A stretch of DNA of 64,000 nucleotides from Pegea sp. RAD2-039 (taxonomy: Eukaryota > Chordata > Thaliacea > Salpida > Salpidae). Shown in pieces: positions 1-12,300 of the stretch. A program made the translations under genes and the position numbers. The notes below the pieces were generated by a model. The model had not been told where the DNA came from and made no database searches. It worked only from the letters and a program-made list of their open reading frames with translations. Position 1 is the stretch's first letter. Each line of letters starts with the position of its first letter. Where the stretch lies: assembly GCA_034620365.1 (NCBI GenBank), contig JAQGEQ010000192.1, forward strand, positions 1 to 64,000, written 5' to 3'.

Positions 1-3000
1 TGTTTACAGCAATGACCGCTCAAGGACAAGTTAGTTGTGACGATATTACTTTCTTAGTATCGACCAAACTTTAGTGAAAATTGTAATGAAACGTTTTATT
101 TGAAAATTTTTTAATTCTATAATTTAGTAAAATTTTCAAACCGACTTTTAAAATAGTTGAAATAATTTCTAAGTTTGTAATAATTTAATTTTAGGTCATT
201 CTTCGTTCCGACAATCTCGCATATAATCCCAAAGCTGAGATTCAAGTTGATGATACTGCTCAAAGCTTAATGATAAGAGTTGCAGGATACAGTACTAGTA
301 GTGTAACATCAATCGAGTTACAGCAAAGGCTCCGAGGTAAAATAAACTCATAATTCAATGAGAAAAAGAAAAGAACTTTAAAATATCAAATCTGTTTTAG
401 ATGGAAGTTTGATTGATGTTACAGCTGAAGTATTGATCGATGCAAATGGTTTGCATCTTTTGAAATTAGATGATCTAAGCGGCTGGGGTGGAAGTACACT
501 GATGTTAGAGTTTGGTGGAGACCTTGCTGCAGGATACAGGTAAATACTCTACGTGATTACCTGAAAACAAATATGAAATGTAAATAATGATTAATACCAG
601 CCTCGAGGTCACAGCAGCAAGTGTATTTGGTGCAAATTTGAAAATGGTAAGCGTTGATGACTCTGGTAACTTCAAATATCCTCGACAATTTGTTGCTGGT
701 TTGTTGGAAATATTATCAACTAATTTTTATTCTAATAACAACTTTTGCAGGGACAACCGCCTTTGTTGAAGGTGTTTTGTTTGGTGATACTACAGCAACT
801 AGTATCAATAAAATCCAGTTACAAGCACAAGATGGAAGAATTTTGAAAGAATCAGTAGTCAATTATTGTGATGGAGAATACTTTACAAGCAATGTCTTTG
901 AGATACCAGTTGAACCATTCTTCCTTGTAAGTCACACGTTTTAATACTTTGAATACTATTTAGGAAAACTCTTGAACTTTAATAAAACCTTTCAAGCATA
1001 AAACAAAACATTAAATCGTTTTTTTCAAAATATTTCAAAATCAAATTCAAAATCTTTAACTTTAAGCTATCGACGAAGAAATTTTTAAAATAATAATTAA
1101 AAATAAGAAAGAGAAAAATGAAAACAAATTGTTAAATTAAATGATAAAATCTCTTATTATTTTAAATAAGTTTTACAAAGCTTTGTATTTTTCGATTCTT
1201 ATCTTATTGCAAATTAGTTTTGTATAAAAAGTCTTTGACTAAATAACTAGTTAATAATAAATTGATTTAACTAGGAGCTGTTATTATTTGAGATATGAAT
1301 AAAAACCAATTTTTTATAAAGATTTTAGTGGGTCTGACTAACGAAGGAAACGCATTTAGAAGAAGTGATGCCTGTTCAGTTATACCATTGCTTGAAAATA
1401 TCGGAGTAATTCAAATTGACCGTGTACCAATCGACGCCGGAAGCTCTGCCACGGTAATTAATGGCGTTTGAAGAAAACATTCAGTTTCTTGAAAGAAATA
1501 TCGTTTACTCTATACTCAGGTACCTGTTACTTTCTTCAATCGAGGAACAGAAGTAAGATTTTTCACTTTTGATGCCACTGACCAAATGGAATATTTGACT
1601 TCTTTTAATCCAAAAACGTAAATATTTGTCTCAAAATTAAACCAAAAGTTTTATTAACTGTTACCAGGGCATCAATTGGAGAGGATGAAACTTCAACAAT
1701 AAACCTTGAGTTTACTGTACCAGCAGATACCAGTGACGGTGTAGTAAGCAGAGTAACTGTCACAGGGACACTATCAAACCAGTTTGTTTACACAACTTTT
1801 AATATCCTCGTCATAAACACTAAAGTTCTTCAGGTATCAAATAAAATCGATTCTGATTTCTATTTTTTCTTATTTTAATCTTCAATTTATCCCAGTGTCC
1901 TCCTCTTATTAATGGCCCCGGGGCAAATATCAAATGTACCGATGGGTTCAACGATGGCTCTGTATGTCAGTTAGTTTGTGACCCTCAATTTGTAGTCGCG
2001 GAAGCAACAACAGCTCAGTGTAATGGAGAGACCTGGACAACAACTGATTTGAGATGTAACCAAGTCGGTGAGTTGGAATAATTGTAATGTTTTTTTTGTA
2101 AATCAGAATTTCGAGTCATTTAGCGGCTAAACTTGAAATATTTCACAGAAAATCAGGAATGCCAATTGTCTGGTGACCCACATTACATAACATTTGATGG
2201 TAATTATTTTGATTTTATGGGCACTTGTGTATACACAATGGTGGATACGTTATTTGATAATGTGACTGAAACTGGAGATAAGATTCCGTTCACCATTCAG
2301 GTATCTTCTTAGCAGTTACAAGATCCTATAATCTGAATAGATTTATCTTAAAATATTCTATTTCAGGTTGAGAACGAACACCGATTTGGAATTACTTTTG
2401 TCTCTTGGTTCAAAAGAGCTTTCTTCAAAATTGATGGAGTCACTTACACTTTCCTGAAAAACAGGCAAATCTTGGTAATACTTGAAACTGGTTTACTTTC
2501 GTTTATACGATTCCCTGTATAGTAGCAAAAGATGTGATCATGAGACAATTGTAGTGACCAGACCTTATCTTACTTTACACTTTATAACTTTATAGGTGGA
2601 TGGAGTATATGTAGAAATTCCTTATTCAGCCGAGAGACTTGGCCTTAAAATTGAGATTAGTGGTTCAAATGTTGTCCTGACAATCCGTAAAATTGGTTTA
2701 GAGATAAGATACAATGGAAATGCTTTGTTTGTAGTACAATTGGCTGGGTCATATGCGAATAAAGTTGAAGGTGACTTTTCAGATAACTTCTTTTAAGAAA
2801 TAATTTAATCAAATTTTATTTCAAATAAGGTCTTTGTGGAAACTTTGATGGTAACCCGAATAACGACCTGGCATTGCCTGATGGAACACCTGTAAATGCA
2901 AATGAGTTTGGAAGTTTCTATAAGTCTGGAGGAGCTGCTGAGAGGTAAGGAATCTCTTCAACTTGATGTTGATCTATTTTATTTTCAATTTCTGAGAAAT

Positions 3001-6000
3001 ATTAATGATTTAGTGGAAAAAGCCTGATCTTAACGATGTTCTTTCAGATGTCAGAATGGTGGACCTACAGCAGGAGGTTGTAAAGATAGAGATGCTTATA
3101 CGTCTCTTTGTGGTCTTATAGAGGGTGAATGCTTTAAGAAATGCCGTTTGGTTATTCCAGTTCCAAATATTTTACAGGTTAATAATCAGTTTACTAAATA
3201 TGTTTTGAGACATAACAAAAATGCTCTTTTTATAGAATTGTATTTTTGATATGTGTGCAACTGAAGGTTCTTTAGAAGCATTAGATCAAGCAATAGATAT
3301 TTTTGCTCAAGAATGTCAGCTGGCTGGCATTTCTATTTGCGACTGGAGAGATGAAACTGGAACAGGTATGCTGTATACATCATTGCAACTATCGTTGTTT
3401 TAATTCAAATCTATTATTTGAAATATAATTTTAAAAAATTGACACTGATAATTATCGTTTTATAATCAAACTTATCTTCTTATAGTTCCTGAATGTCCTG
3501 TGAATGCTCATTATGAAAACGAAGGTGTGGCTTGCCCTGATACCTGCTTAAATCCAAAACAATCTACTCGATGTATAAAACCAAAAGTGGCTGGTAAACA
3601 TTTTGCTTGAATTAATTTCTTTAATTATTAATTTTTCTACTCATCTATCTTTTAAATGTTCTTTTAAACAACTATTACTTCTCATAAATTTAGATTGAGA
3701 CAAACATTCTGTAGATACCTTTTACTTTTATTTATCAGAAGACAACTTGAAACGTCTTATTGACTTTTTTATAACATTAAACAGGATGTGTTTGTGACGA
3801 CGGTTTTGTGCTTTCTGGCTTGAACTGCATACCTGTTACAGAATGTGGTTGCTTCAACAACGGGGTTTACTACAAGGTATGATAAATGATACTTCCTTTT
3901 GTATGACAAATCAAACAGCAATGTTTATCTCTTAAACTGTTTTTAAAAATCTTTTTATATTTTATTGAAATGAAGAATGGGGCGAAGTTTCTGACACGAA
4001 CTTGTGACAAAAGTTGTGAATGTCAAGGAGGTGAATTGAAATGTGAAGCATTTGCTTGTCCAGAAGGTCAGGAGTGTAAGGTTCCCGAAGATACCCAGCA
4101 GCCCCAATGTGTGCCTCAACGTAGTTTGATGCATTTAAAGTCATCTAAAAGGTGCTGAAATTTGTTTTTTACAGAAATGAATCAGTGTCAAGGAACAGGA
4201 GACCCTCACTTTACCACTTTTGATGGAACTTATTACGATTTCCAAGGAATCTGCAAATACACTTTCGTCAAAACTACCGATGACTCAATTGCTTGGAGCA
4301 AGAAGTTCAACATCTCTATTGAAAACGAAAATCTTCGTGGAAATACTTTAGTTTCATTTCTACGTGAAGCCACTTTCTCGTTCCACCATGACCGTTGGAA
4401 TAGAACAGTCACAATTGTTTTCAACAACAACGACGCTGGAGTACCTCAAGTAACGGTAAGAGACCTTCACTGAAGTATTTCTGATGTCACAACTGACATT
4501 TTAACTGTTTCATCAGGCATATGGGCTGTATCCTGAAGGTCTTGTAGCAAATGTCCTTGGTTATGAAGATGATTATCTATCGATACAAGATACTGGCAAT
4601 AGTTTCACTTTAAAGTATGGTTATGTAACAGTTTTTTACCGACCATATGAAATCATAACGACTGTTCCATCGTTTTATAAGAACAAGGTTACTATTCAGT
4701 TTTCCAGTTAATAGAAAACTACAGAAATGTTTTTAATAAAAATCATCTAATAGCTTGCTGGAATGTGTGGAAGTTATAACAGTGACCCTCTTGATGACTT
4801 CACAAACTCAACAGGCGGTGTTGAATCGGATATCAATAAGTTTGTTGAGAGCTTTATTGTAGATGGTAGTTGCCTTGAGCCAGCTCCAGAACCAATTGAA
4901 CCTTGCACTGACCTACAGAAAGAAGAATGGTAAAAGATCCTTTTATTATCAAGCTATCTGACATTAAACACAACAAACTTGCTTTAAAATCTATAAATCT
5001 TTAAGATAAGTGATTCGGTAAATGATTTAAAAGTCTCTTACATTAACAGGAGCGCCAACAATTATTGTGGAGTGATTACAGATTTAGATGGAATTTTCGG
5101 CAAGTGTTTAGAGATATTAGATCTAACTCAAGACTTCAACAACTGCTTATACGATCTTTGTCAGTTTGACGGTGACCCAGAAATTTTATCTAGAGTGAGT
5201 TGTTGATATCAGTAACAAGAAAAAGAAAATAAAAAACGTTTTTCAGCAACTAAGCGAAGTAACACGAAAATGTAATAATATTGGTCCTGTTGTTGAATGT
5301 GATTGGCGAGAAAAAGTTTCTACTATTGCTGGTGTATTCAAATGTCCACTAAATTCTACATATTCAGGTTGTGCATCAGGTTGTCCGAACACGTGTGTTA
5401 ATCCAACTGCTGAATCTAGGTAAATACTCATTTAATTCATCGCTCTTTAGCTTCTATATTATAATTTGCAAGATTAAAATCAAAAGCTTATTTCTTACAG
5501 TGTAAGCTAATTAGTTTGTAATTTGTAGATGTGCTGCACCTGAAAAAGAAGGATGTATTTGCAATAGCGGTTATATTCTTCACGCTGGGGAATGTATAAA
5601 AGAAGAAGAGTGTGGTTGTCTCACACCTGAGTATGGATATGTTAAAAAAGGTAACTAAACAATTTTGCAAGATAATTTTCATTAAAATTTTATATCCTTG
5701 CAACTAAGTTCAATTGTTTGTAACTTTATTCATCGATATCGAATAATTGAAGTAACTTGATTGAGTTTTCTGCAAAATATTTAGATTTTGTTGGATTAAG
5801 CCCTGATTGTAGTGAAAGATGTGTTTGTTACGGACGAGGTAAATATGTCTGTGAAAAGCATGAATGTGTTGGAAAGGAAGAATGTTTTAATGTTGGAATA
5901 ACAAGAAAATGTATTATCCCAGTAAGCCAAGCGTATTCAGCCAAGTATTTTTATTAATTTTAAATTATGTTGAAACATTTAGAGTGAATTTTGTATCGTA

Positions 6001-9000
6001 AATGGAGGGTATGTTCGTCAATTTGATGGAAATCATTTTATTTTCAACACCAAGGGCAGACATACATTTGTAAAGTTTGTCAAACATTTAATTGATTTAT
6101 AAAAAACTTTTTAATAATCACAAATAAATTTAAAAAAATTTGTTATATTTAAAACTATATTTAGAAAAATAGATGAAAAATAATTTATGAAATCAAATAT
6201 TTAGATCTACCAACCCTCTTAAATTACTTGGTGCTCCTGAATTTAAAATCGATCTTGAAGGAGTCGACAACGACAAATTAGGAGTCTTTTCATTCGATGT
6301 GATAGCCTCATATAGCATTGCGAGGAGTTACCTTGATATTAAGATCTCAGCTAAAGGCCAGATTGTGACTGTAAGTTGATTCATTTCTGTAAGCTTCAAA
6401 ATTCTGATTTGTCTGAACTATAGGTTAACGATCGAACTGTAATGCCGGGAAGTGAATATGATGACGGTTTTGGTGGCTCCGTACAAGTCTTTCATCAAGG
6501 TTTTTTCGTCACAGTTGTTATTAACTCGGATATAATTATTCGAAGTGGCTTTGAACGCGGGTAAGATGATGATGACTGAAAGTTGATCCAGAAAACTTTA
6601 CTTTTATTTCATAGAGTTATCATACAATTATCTGGGAATTCATTCCAGTCTGTTGATGGAATCTGCGGAAGTTGGGACGATGACAAAGATAATGATGTAT
6701 TTGAAAACTACACTGAATTCATAAATCTCCATTACATCCCCTCAATCTTTGACGAGTAACTTTCTAAAGTCGAAGTATCTTGCTCTTCTAACTTTCTTTT
6801 ATTTTAGTAAAAAACCATTCTGTTCAAAGAATGATCGGTTTGAAGAGTTTTTGGTTGATTCACTGATAAGTGGCGCGATTTCAAGCGCAAAGTCTGGATT
6901 GGATGTTTGTGAATCTGTAGTTTCTTCAACAACATATAAACTTGCTCTTGCTGAGATTCTAAGTTGCAACAAAGAAGGATTTTTGGAGATTTTCGAATCA
7001 AGTTTTATCAATTATTGGATGCAATGTATCTTTTTCTCAGAGGTCAAGCCAGTGATACCTGTTCGAGAAAATATTGGCATCAGTTAGTACAAAAATCATT
7101 ATTTGATTCTAATCAAACAGTAAAAGATTTTTTAATCAAAAAGTTTAATTAAACAATTTCTACAATCATAGTATTTAGAAAAAGCTTTAGTTTGTCCTTT
7201 TATTTATTATTTCTTTAATTCAAATTGACGATTTATTCCAAGCTTTTATACAAGTAATCTTTTACCTGATATTTATTTCAACTAAATCTTTAATATTCTT
7301 ATTTCAATCATCTTACTGAACTGAATTTATAATCAAATTCTTTTTTCAATCAACAGAATACAACTGCCCCTTGAACTCGCATTATTCCGTTGTTGTTCCA
7401 TATTGTGTAAAGACATGCTCTGATCGAGACGCTTCGAGATGTGAAGCAATTTTAGGAATGGAAGCAGTTGCTGGAATTGAAGGTGTGTACTTGTGATTTG
7501 TTCAACTAACTCATACACCATGTTTTCAGGATGTGTGTGCGATGAAGGATTTATCTGGAGTGGTTATCATTGTGTTCTTGAAGAATATTGTGGATGTCTT
7601 GATAAAGAAACTGGAACTTACTACAACGTTAGTTTACGAACTTTTATCAAATTTTTGTAATGATTTTTTGAAATGTATTTGTAGCATGGAGACTGTTACA
7701 CAAAGGATGATTGTTCTAGAAAATGTCAATGTCTGAGTGGCACGTGGTCGTGCGAAGATAACAAATGTTATAAAAATCAAGTATGTGTGGAGAATGGTGG
7801 AGTCAGCAGCTGCTTGCCTAAAAGTAACTAACAAATTTTTTGTTATTATTTTAAAAAATATCTTTGAAGATTAATTGTATGTTAAAACCACAAACTCATT
7901 CTTTCTTGATCCGTTTTATTTGTTCAATTCTTTCGCGAATTTAGAGGTCAACGAAACTCTTGTTTTAATTCAGACAAATGTTTGCGGCCAGACAACGGGG
8001 GTTGTGCTCAAATCTGTAATTGGAATGAAGAAACCGATGAAGTCACTTGTGATTGTTATTTCTTTACACTAAGACCTGTAGATCCAAAAACTTGCAGAAT
8101 CATACTTAATCGTGAGTAATCTCAACAATCTTTTATCTTTTCATCTAATATTATTTGACTCAGCTATTCCTACTGAACGGCTGGTTGCTAGAAAAACTAT
8201 CAAAGAAGTAGCTGAAGGACAGTGTGTTACTGAATTGAACAAATGGAGAGATGACTACAAGTCATGGAAAGCTGATTTTAACAAGTGGCAGTCATCAGTA
8301 AAACCTTGTAGTAAGGAAACTGGTAAATGTTCAGCTGCTCCTCGATGGGCATTCGAAGATGAGTTACTTGGATATAGTGACGGTCAGAAAAACAGTTTTT
8401 ATTTCAATCTAGTCTGTAGTAGATAAATTATCTTTTGTATATTTTAATTAACAATTTAATTGACCTTCAATTCGATAGTTTCTTCTAAATTAGTCCTTCC
8501 CTCAAATTATATCAACTCAGACGTTACATCTTAATAAGCCATATCACTAGGCACCTTATTCAGTTCAATATTGTTACTCATACCCCACAATTAGTACATG
8601 AAACCAGCTGCCATCAGACATTGTCATGTCAGAATCACTCGCGTTGTTCAAGCAGAAGTTGAAGCGTTATAATATTGCCAACATTGTCATTTCTAAATTG
8701 TAATTTTTCCCCTTCCTTATATTATTAACATTCTATGTAATTGTTCAATGTTATATGCTTAGAGGACTACTGAAATACCATGCGTTACATCTTTTGCTTT
8801 CTATATTTTTGACTAAATATACGTTTTCTGTTAGAATGTGTTTTTGAAAGGTGCTCTCTTCAGGCACCCTCCTTCGCATTTATTTTCATAAATAATAAAT
8901 ATATAAAGTAACATTAGATGTATTATTATCAATATGATTTTTATATAAACTAATTCTAATTGTAACACAGGTGGAAGACATTGTAGAGCTTATTTTACTC

Positions 9001-9342
9001 GCTGGTTTAATACTGACAAGCCTGATGGCTGTGGTGATGATGAAAGCATTGAACGAATTCGCGATCTCTATGCAGAAGAGATATGCGAGCAAATAATTTT
9101 AGTAGAAAGTCGTTTAGTTTCACATAAGTAAGTTTTCAGAACTTTTTTTTTCTTTTAATTAAACAAATTTCAAGAAATTAATTTAATTTTATCACAGAGA
9201 TGCTGAACTTGATATAAAAATTCGAACTAATAACGTCAAAGAAGGTTTTATCTGTGATAATTCTGATCAAAATGCCGGAATCAGATGTCCAGACTATGAA
9301 GTTCGCTTCGTGTGTGTACAATGCGCCTTTTATTTAGAATAA
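1..9342 (+). CDS. Secreted vWA-CCP-(vWD-C8-TIL)x3-EGF-WxxW protein, left copy (5' part outside window)
   Basis: A large secreted, cysteine-rich adhesive protein gene of 37 exons in the window. The first is partial (1-56, in frame with the right copy) and the last ends at TAA 9,340-9,342. All exons from 195 on join in phase with GT-AG splice sites and give an open frame of 5,352 nt. Exons before the sushi domain are 195-336, 401-539, 601-698, 751-926, 1322-1453, 1520-1617 and 1668-1833; the modules after it are listed separately. Expected family role is extracellular: vWD modules usually multimerise or form gels, and vWA binds ligands. The exact function is unknown. The C-terminus differs from the right copy by an 18-nt insertion after VRFVC. 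The signal peptide and vWA exons of this copy lie left of the window. Because this copy is open throughout, it is the better candidate for a functional gene. Confidence 0.88.
1896..2067 (+). other. Sushi/CCP-like exon (left copy)
   Basis: A single phase-matched exon encodes a compact cysteine module beginning [14 protein letters not shown] and ending with a Trp-containing stretch and a final Cys ([10 protein letters not shown]). This is the usual CCP (sushi) pattern of four Cys plus a Trp before the last one. It separates the N-terminal vWA part from the vWD array. The right copy has the same exon with one silent change noted. Confidence 0.75.
2149..4120 (+). other. vWD-C8-TIL module 1 plus VWC-like exon (left copy)
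   Basis: Exons 2149-2300, 2367-2474, 2596-2770 and 2830-2944 encode a vWD domain with the [11 protein letters not shown] entry motif and a [13 protein letters not shown] calcium-loop-like end. Exons 3048-3177 and 3236-3365 encode the C8 part. Exons 3486-3593 and 3785-3876 encode a TIL domain (starts ECPVNAHY, ends [12 protein letters not shown]). Exon 3976-4120 encodes a VWC-like cysteine segment with [10 protein letters not shown]. The right copy lacks one residue here: left has Ala-Glu-Arg-Leu near 2,635 and right has Ala-Glu-Leu. Confidence 0.85.
4175..5921 (+). other. vWD-C8-TIL module 2 plus VWC-like exon (left copy)
   Basis: Exons 4175-4455, 4517-4687 and 4754-4929 encode a vWD domain ([12 protein letters not shown] entry, [14 protein letters not shown] end). 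Exons 5050-5194 and 5247-5419 carry the C8 region and the start of TIL, exon 5529-5650 finishes TIL ([14 protein letters not shown]), and 5785-5921 is a VWC-like segment ([15 protein letters not shown]). The left copy is open. The right copy is shifted by one base within the mirror of 5050-5194. Exon 5247-5419 has a cluster of six replacement changes between copies. Confidence 0.85.
5983..7823 (+). other. vWD-C8-TIL module 3 plus VWC-like exon (left copy)
   Basis: Exons 5983-6074, 6205-6370, 6424-6560 and 6615-6755 encode a third vWD domain. It lacks the usual GDPH entry (it reads [13 protein letters not shown]) but keeps the [13 protein letters not shown] end. Exon 6808-7082 sits in the C8 position but has only a few Cys, so C8 is degenerate or unrecognised. 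Exons 7357-7482 and 7530-7627 encode a TIL domain (starts YNCPLNSHY, ends [13 protein letters not shown]) and 7685-7823 a VWC-like segment. The donor of 5983-6074 (GTTTGT) and that of 6808-7082 (GTTAGT) are non-consensus and were chosen to keep phase. Confidence 0.75.
7974..8418 (+). other. EGF-like exon and linker (left copy)
   Basis: Exon 7974-8111 encodes a six-cysteine EGF-like unit ([17 protein letters not shown], then CDCYF, then TCR). Exon 8164-8418 encodes a charged linker of about 85 residues with Trp and Cys ([17 protein letters not shown]). I do not recognise this linker as a known domain. The intron that follows (8419-8970) contains the tail of a CR1-like LINE, present at the same place in both arms. 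Confidence 0.75.
8457..8908 (+). mobile_element. CR1-like LINE 3' fragment in intron of left vWD gene
   Basis: The fragment covers the last part of ORF2 (decayed), the 3' UTR and the terminal hairpin region GGTGCTCTCTTCAGGCACC, followed by a short AT-rich tail. It is 5'-truncated. It lies in the sense orientation of the host intron and is matched base for base with few changes at 52,489-52,935, so insertion preceded the arm duplication. Confidence 0.85.
8971..9342 (+). other. WxxW (mucin-2 type) C-terminal domain (left copy)
   Basis: Exons 8971-9127 and 9198-9342 encode a domain with the WxxW-family pattern: [14 protein letters not shown] and GDDESI near the start, and [15 protein letters not shown] at the end. 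In this family the domain normally closes with a CxDYEVRFxC-like end. The left copy continues for seven more residues after that Cys (VQCAFYLE, stop). The right copy has VRFLC followed by Val-Glu and stop. Left has GGRHC where right has GGRMC, a change of three adjacent bases. Confidence 0.8.
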
Positions 9343-12300
9343 TTACTTTGAGTTACTCCAGGAATACATTTAACTATATTTTCATCTTCTACTTTAATTT
9401 TAATTACTCTTATATCTTCAAGTGTCTTTTCTTATATCAAAACCAAATACTAATTGATTTGGTCTACTCCATGAGATGGATTTATGTATTAAAAAGTGTT
9501 CTCCGTCTACTTTTACTTTAAAATAATTTCTACTCTAATAAAGTTCATGAATAGCATTAAAAATGTTCATTCTTTTTAGTAGTTTATCTACTGAGTGTCT
9601 GTTTAGCCAGTAAATTTTTTGTTTTATTCTTAAGATATTTTAATTTTACAAAAGTTGATTTAATGCAAGTCATTAAATCATCAAGTCTTTAAGTGTCTCT
9701 TCTTATCTCAAAACCAAATCTAAACAAATACTATTTGATGGAAACCTCAAAAATTGCCTACAAAACAAAGAACATAAAAGGTCAAATTGTTGTGAGTCAT
9801 GACCACAAAATACAGTTTGATGGTTGACTTAGCTTCAGGAAACGTTTTAAAATCTTTAATTAACATGAAGTGATGAAATGATTTAAAGATCATCTTTTTT
9901 AAAAGCTTAAGAAATATTAAAATTTAGAATAATAGATACAAACAAGTTTTATTAAAAACAAAAGTAATAATAAAACTAAAAACGTTACTTTTGAGGGTTT
10001 GGTAAAACTGTCAGTGATGAATTTTGTTTTTTTTACTTAATTTTACAAAAGTTGATTTAATGCAAGTCATTCTATTGTATCTCTTTTGTATAGAAGTAAC
10101 ATTTAGAATAAATTTAACTCAAATATCTAGTCGAATAAAAAGCTTATTTCATATTACTTTCAATCTCTTAAGCCAAGGAGTAAGCTAGCAAAAGAAAAAG
10201 TAATTAAAATAAATCTTTTTTGCAAATAGGATTCAGTTGAATGATTTTAAAATCCCTGAAAAACAGTTATAATATAAAATATCTCATGATTCTTGAAGCA
10301 GACATAAGCCTAGCATATCAGGCATTTTTAACTATTTTGTAAGTATATCATTAAATTATTTGAAATCTTTCAAGAAGCTTCGAGATAAATTTATTTTTGA
10401 TGCTTTAAATTTTGAAATATAACTTCACTAAATAGTGAGCAATGAAACTCTTAACAAGAAAACACCACAAAAGATAAAACATTACAACTAAATATTTTAA
10501 GAACACTTAGAAAGTTAGTAGCTTGTCAATAAGGTAACTACAGTTTAAAATGTTTTTTTAGATTACATCACTTTTCCTTTAAAAATTACTATGAAAATTG
10601 TAATAATCTTGTTAACAAATTTCTTTCTTTTATATTTTTTGTAATTCCTAATTATCCTGTACTTATAAAGTGCTTCAATTCTATTGTTAATAATTTTCTA
10701 CTTTGATATTTGAAACTTTTATTTTCTCAAAGTACGATTCGCTTCAAGAGCTGTATAATTTGTTGCCATGCATGAAATAATTAAAATAGATACTTAACCT
10801 TTGACATTTTTACCTCCTCAGAACATTTAAATCTAATTAAATCTATCAATTTCAATTAACATTCCAAACACATCAACACATGAATGATGGCTGCAGTGAA
10901 ACAATACATTCATTTACATGTGCGTGTTGCAACTACTTATTACTTAATAAATGGAAGTTTTCAAATTCTTTCTATTTATCTTTTAGTTTAAATTTCAAAG
11001 TTAGATGCAAAACCTCTCCCACAAGCTCAGATAATTATGATAAAAAATGCTTTTGTACAACTTTTGCAACAACATCAGTTTGTTGGTTATCAGAATGCAT
11101 CAGCTCCATTCAAGGTGCAGACCTGTGAACTGGAATACAAATTATTTACAAACATTTATCTATAAATTATTTGTTTATTTTTATAAACTTATGATAAGAA
11201 AAAGAAACTGTAGGTTACCTTCAGTTATATCAAAATTAAAATCAAACAACACAATTCAATTATCTAAGAATCTTTTAATCTTTCATTGTTTAAATATTAG
11301 AAGTTTGTTTTAATATTAAAAAATTTAGAATATCAGTTGATTTGAATCGACAATGAATAAAAGTAGTAACAGGTGAAAACTGTAATTAATTCATCTTACA
11401 ATTTACCACCAAGGGTTTAACAGGTTTGTAAATTTGATAAATTATCTTTTGCATTTTTTCTCATATAGTTTATAATTTAGTACAAAGCCAAACTATTTGG
11501 AAAATCTCTTTAAGCTTATTTTTTTAAAGGAATTTGATTTTGGATTAAATGTAAATTTGAAGATTTTAAATTAGCAAAGGTGGTTAATTTTTTTTATCAT
11601 TTTTTCAAACATTACCGATTTTGTTTTTCAAAGAGTTTTGTAATATTTTGAAACTGTCAATCAAAAAAAATTCTGGTAATCGTTTTTTATATTCTGCTGT
11701 TGCGAAATTTTTCAAGTGATGCAGAACACCAATAACTTCTGAAAGTTTCTATAAAAAGTTACAAAATCTGGCCACTTAAATATCTTTCTAAAAAAGATGA
11801 TATAAACTTTTTTGAAATCAATTTAATATCGTTTTTAATGATAGAAATATTTTGTTTAAATTAAATGAGTTTTTGGTCACAACGTACAAATTAGATTAAG
11901 TAATAACTCTTCAAATAATAAGTAACTGATTTCAAATATAGAATTTTTAAACAATGTGGACAATTTTTATTACAATCTGTTGTTTTTAAAAGATGTAAAT
12001 TAAGATAAAAAATGTATTTCAAACTAATTCAAAAGTAAAATTGTTTTAATGTTTTTAAAAAATATGTTTTTTTAAATAATCATTTTTAAACGCAGAAGCA
12101 ATATTATTAAATTATTTAATTGCATTTTAAGTTTTCTTGGAGCTTTCAGTTGTGTTTTCCAAGGAAGCCTCTTCAATATCAATTATATAAGAGACTTGCA
12201 TTTTGCCAACTTTTTAGAACTTAATCTTTTTTAGAGTACTGACTTACGGTTTCAATCCAGACGATAAAAGATAGATTATGATAAGCTGATAAATAAGTCT

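Larger units (their letters stand above)
1..9950 (+). repeat. Left arm of a ~10-kb inverted duplication
   Basis: This stretch is the reverse complement of 51,311-61,391. Partner coordinates sum to 61,392 at the left edge and 61,394 at the end of the gene, so only a few net bases were gained or lost over 9.3 kb. The match runs through exons and introns alike. It includes a LINE tail inside an intron (8,457-8,908 paired with 52,489-52,935), which was therefore inserted before the duplication. Beyond the gene the arms continue with indels (the right arm has about 130 extra bases) and stop matching near 9,950. The arm runs off the window at its outer end. Confidence 0.95.

Noticed and set aside
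6964-7152. Overlapping + frame at the C8 position of module 3 ([10 protein letters not shown]...)
   Set aside because: It is out of phase with both neighbouring exons; the frame used in exon 6808-7082 joins correctly on both sides.
10880-11128. Cysteine-rich ORF starting MNDGCSETIHSFTCACC as an EGF-like gene
   Set aside because: Only one half of an EGF-like cysteine pattern is visible, no phase-matched neighbouring exon was found, and the rest of the ORF is low complexity.
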